Positions 4,428 to 6,353 of a DNA stretch of 6,353 nucleotides are shown one piece after another. The notes beneath the pieces were generated by a model. That model did not search any database and was not told where the DNA came from. It saw nothing but the letters and a program-made list of their open reading frames with translations. Source of the DNA: Acetobacteraceae bacterium (GTDB taxonomy: Bacteria; Pseudomonadota; Alphaproteobacteria; Acetobacterales; Acetobacteraceae); NCBI GenBank assembly GCA_030039695.1, contig JASHVB010000335.1, positions 1-6,353 on the forward strand. Reading direction: 5' to 3'. Position 1 is the first letter of the stretch. Each line of letters opens with the position of its first letter. The position numbers and the translations under genes were made by a program.

Positions 4428-5822
4428 TCAGCCCCATCCGCGCGCCAGCTTGCGCACCGCGGTGGACGCGTTGCGCTTCCCCTCGCCGGCGTAATCCTCG
4501 TGCCAGTCTTCGATTTTCGCCGGGTCGTACAGGTAGTTGACCATCAGCGTGGCGCTCTCCTTCGCGCCTTTCTCTGACACGTCGCCGAGCATGTTCAGGC
4601 GTTCCACCCGCGCACCGTTCGACAAATGGAAATGCGCTACCGGATCGCGCGCTCGCTTCGAGTTGCCGCGCGCCGACTCGATAAGCAGGTAGCGCGCAGC
4701 CAGGCGCACCAGTACCGGCTCCGCCGTCTTGTGCAGTCCGACTTCGCGCCACCAGCCGCGTTTCGCAAGGATTCCAGCCAGCGCCCGCGGTCCGGTCGGT
4801 GCCGGCATTGCGGAGATCAGGCTCGTCGCCTCCTCATCCGACAACAGTCCTGGTGGGCTCGCCGCCAGGGTCTCGTCCAGCCATTTACGGAAGCCCGGCA
4901 ACGGTGACAGCGTGGCAAACGCACGAAGATTGCGGAACTCGGCGGACAGCAGTTCGACCACACGCTTAATCAGAAAATTGCCGAAGCTGATGCCGGACAG
5001 CCCCTGCTGGCAATTGCTGATCGAGTAGAAGATCGCAGTGTCCGCCTCGCGTGGGTCCTGCAAGGGCGCCTTTTCGTCCAGCAGACTCTGCACGCTGCCC
5101 GCGAGACCTTTCACCAGGGCCACTTCGACGAAGATCAGCGGCTCTCCCGGCATGCGCGGATGGAAGAACGCGTAGCATCGGCGATCCGAGTCCAGACGGT
5201 TCTTCATATCGCGCCAAGAGCGGATCTCGTGGACCGCCTCGTACTGCACTAACTTCTCCAGCAGCGCCGCGGGCGAGTTCCAATCGATCCGCGCCAGCTC
5301 CAGGAAGCCGATATCGAACCAAGCCGCGAGCAATCCGCGCAGATCGGCTTCCAGCGCCGCCAACAGCTTGTCGTGATCGCGGGTCTTCAGGATGAAGCCG
5401 CGCAGATCGACCAGGAATTTCGGCCCCTCCGGCAGCGTGGTGAACTGCATCAGCAGCTTCAGTCGCGGCGGTTCCAGCGCATGCCGAAGCGCCGCCTTCG
5501 CTGTCGCGCGCTCTGCCGGATCCGCCGCCTTCTGCACCGCCGTGTAGGCACGGGCGACCGCGTCCGGATCCGAGTCAAAGCTCGCGAGTGTCTGCAAGAA
5601 CTGCCGTCGCCCGGCGTCATCAAGCGACTGGTAGGTATCTGCCAGCTTGGCCGCCCGGTTGCGTGCCGAGACCTCGCCGCCGCGCCCGTTCAGGCAGGCA
5701 CGCATCTGCGCTTCCAGAGTTTCATCCTGGTCACCGGCGACGGACGCGGCCATGTCGCGCCAAGCGGTGGTGATCCGGCGAATCGCCCGATCCAGCAGGC
5801 CAGTGGCGGCAGCTTCGCTCAT
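4428..5822 (-). CDS. Malonyl-CoA decarboxylase
   Basis: The 464-residue product is a full-length malonyl-CoA decarboxylase, which converts malonyl-CoA to acetyl-CoA and CO2 in the cytoplasm. The N-terminal 200 residues form the usual helical domain. The C-terminal GNAT-like catalytic domain shows the family signatures: FFHPRMPGEPLIFVEVAL (219-236), FYSISNCQQGLSGISFGNFL (265-284), FATLSPLPGF (302-311), PVAHFHLSNGA (394-404) and VNYLYD (428-433). H399 in HFHLSNGA aligns with the catalytic histidine, and the SIS segment (267-269) holds the catalytic-serine region of the family. The ATG at 5820-5822 is supported by AAGGAG seven bases upstream. nnrD ends 25 bases upstream on the same strand, so the two are probably co-transcribed. 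No malonyl-CoA synthetase or malonate transporter gene is adjacent. Lesions like those in the left half are absent. Confidence 0.95.
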   Translation of the reverse strand: MSEAAATGLLDRAIRRITTAWRDMAASVAGDQDETLEAQMRACLNGRGGEVSARNRAAKLADTYQSLDDAGRRQFLQTLASFDSDPDAVARAYTAVQKAADPAERATAKAALRHALEPPRLKLLMQFTTLPEGPKFLVDLRGFILKTRDHDKLLAALEADLRGLLAAWFDIGFLELARIDWNSPAALLEKLVQYEAVHEIRSWRDMKNRLDSDRRCYAFFHPRMPGEPLIFVEVALVKGLAGSVQSLLDEKAPLQDPREADTAIFYSISNCQQGLSGISFGNFLIKRVVELLSAEFRNLRAFATLSPLPGFRKWLDETLAASPPGLLSDEEATSLISAMPAPTGPRALAGILAKRGWWREVGLHKTAEPVLVRLAARYLLIESARGNSKRARDPVAHFHLSNGARVERLNMLGDVSEKGAKESATLMVNYLYDPAKIEDWHEDYAGEGKRNASTAVRKLARGWG

Positions 5823-5847
5823 AACGGGGCTCCTTGACCGGCCAGGA

Positions 5848-6353
5848 TCATATCGCTGTGGCTTCCGTCGTCACCTCGCATGAGCGCGGGTGAGCTGCGC
5901 GGTACATGAGGACGCGTGGCAACGCCGCCAACAGGTCTTCCGTGACCATACCGATGCCGGCTACGTCAGCAGCGCGGCCGTGCAGGAAGGCTGCTGCTGC
6001 TGCTGCTTCCCAAGGCGGCATGCCTTGCGCCAGCAGGCCGGCAATCATGCCTGTCAGAACGTCGCCGGCGCCCGCCGTGGCTAGCCAGGGTGGCGCCGAG
6101 GCGTTGATCGCGGCGCATCCATTCGGCGCAGCGATGATGGTGTCGCTGCCCTTCAGCAACAGCACCGCGCCAGTGCGGGCCGCCGCGGTACGAGCCGCGG
6201 CGAGGCGATCATCTCCGACCGTGCCGAACACGCGAGCAAATTCGCCGGCATGTGGCGTCAGCACGGCAGCGCCGCGCAGTGCATCGGGGTCACCAGCACA
6301 GGCAGTCAGAGCGTCAGCGTCTACAACGACGCTGCGCCCGGCAGCCAGCAGTA
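5848..6353 (-). CDS. nnrD: ADP-dependent NAD(P)H-hydrate dehydratase, 3' part (5' end outside window)
   Basis: The frame enters from the right edge and gives 167 residues, ending at TGA 5848-5850. Family motifs are clear: VVVDADAL, LTPHAGEFARV, LLKGSDTII and TAGAGDVLTGMIAGLLAQGM (the Gly-Ala-Gly-Asp loop with its catalytic Asp, about 6050-6080), then HGRAAD. The enzyme dehydrates the damaged cofactors NADHX and NADPHX back to NADH and NADPH, using ADP as the phosphate source in bacteria. In many bacteria it is fused to an N-terminal NAD(P)HX epimerase domain. The start is not in view, so a fusion cannot be judged. An internal GTG at 6262-6264 is not the true start, because the conserved VVVDADAL lies upstream of it. 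The gene precedes malonyl-CoA decarboxylase by 25 bases, probably in one operon. Confidence 0.93.
   Translation of the reverse strand, partial: LLAAGRSVVVDADALTACAGDPDALRGAAVLTPHAGEFARVFGTVGDDRLAAARTAAARTGAVLLLKGSDTIIAAPNGCAAINASAPPWLATAGAGDVLTGMIAGLLAQGMPPWEAAAAAAFLHGRAADVAGIGMVTEDLLAALPRVLMYRAAHPRSCEVTTEATAI

Noticed and set aside
4315..4752. 145-codon minus-strand frame within malonyl-CoA decarboxylase and the split tRNA
   Set aside because: It is Arg-rich, out of frame with the well-conserved decarboxylase, and runs into tRNA sequence.

Overview
The window is GC-rich bacterial DNA, probably from a proteobacterium. That placement is inferred from the nnrD-malonyl-CoA decarboxylase pair, a HipA relative, IS5- and IS21-type transposase traces and a short palindromic repeat. 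No rRNA or phylogenetic marker fixes the lineage.

The window splits into two parts. Positions 1 to about 4287 are accessory and heavily decayed, with few intact genes. It opens with the first 26 codons of an IS5-family transposase (minus strand, cut by the window edge). Next come an unrecognised 166-codon reading frame and a possible antisense coding remnant. A HipA kinase remnant follows; it lacks its N-terminal half and carries an in-frame TAG. A small membrane-protein gene overlaps the hipA stop by four bases and is broken by an in-frame TGA and at least one shift at a G run. Beyond a nested palindrome lie a frame-switching minus-strand region, an intact 135-aa orphan gene (3030-3437) preceded by tandem hairpins, a REP-like hairpin and a short IS21-type remnant.

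The accessory and conserved parts meet at tRNA-Thr sequences. A complete tRNA-Thr(UGU) lies at 3757-3831 on the minus strand. About 450 bases upstream of it is the exact 5' half (positions 1 to 38) of a second, different tRNA-Thr(UGU), at 4288-4324. Directly after the half anticodon loop comes GTGCG, the hallmark 5' end of a group II intron, then about 440 bases rich in hairpins. No domain V, intron 3' end or 3' exon is seen. The best reading is a tRNA-Thr gene split by a group II-like intron or by a larger insertion, with the neighbouring complete tRNA-Thr supplying the lost function.

Positions 4428-6353 are ordinary conserved DNA. The 3' part of nnrD (NAD(P)H-hydrate repair) is followed after 25 bases by an intact malonyl-CoA decarboxylase gene, both on the minus strand and probably one operon.

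The observations most worth checking are the split tRNA-Thr with its intron-like RNA, and the HipA-linked small membrane protein with its cluster of lesions.
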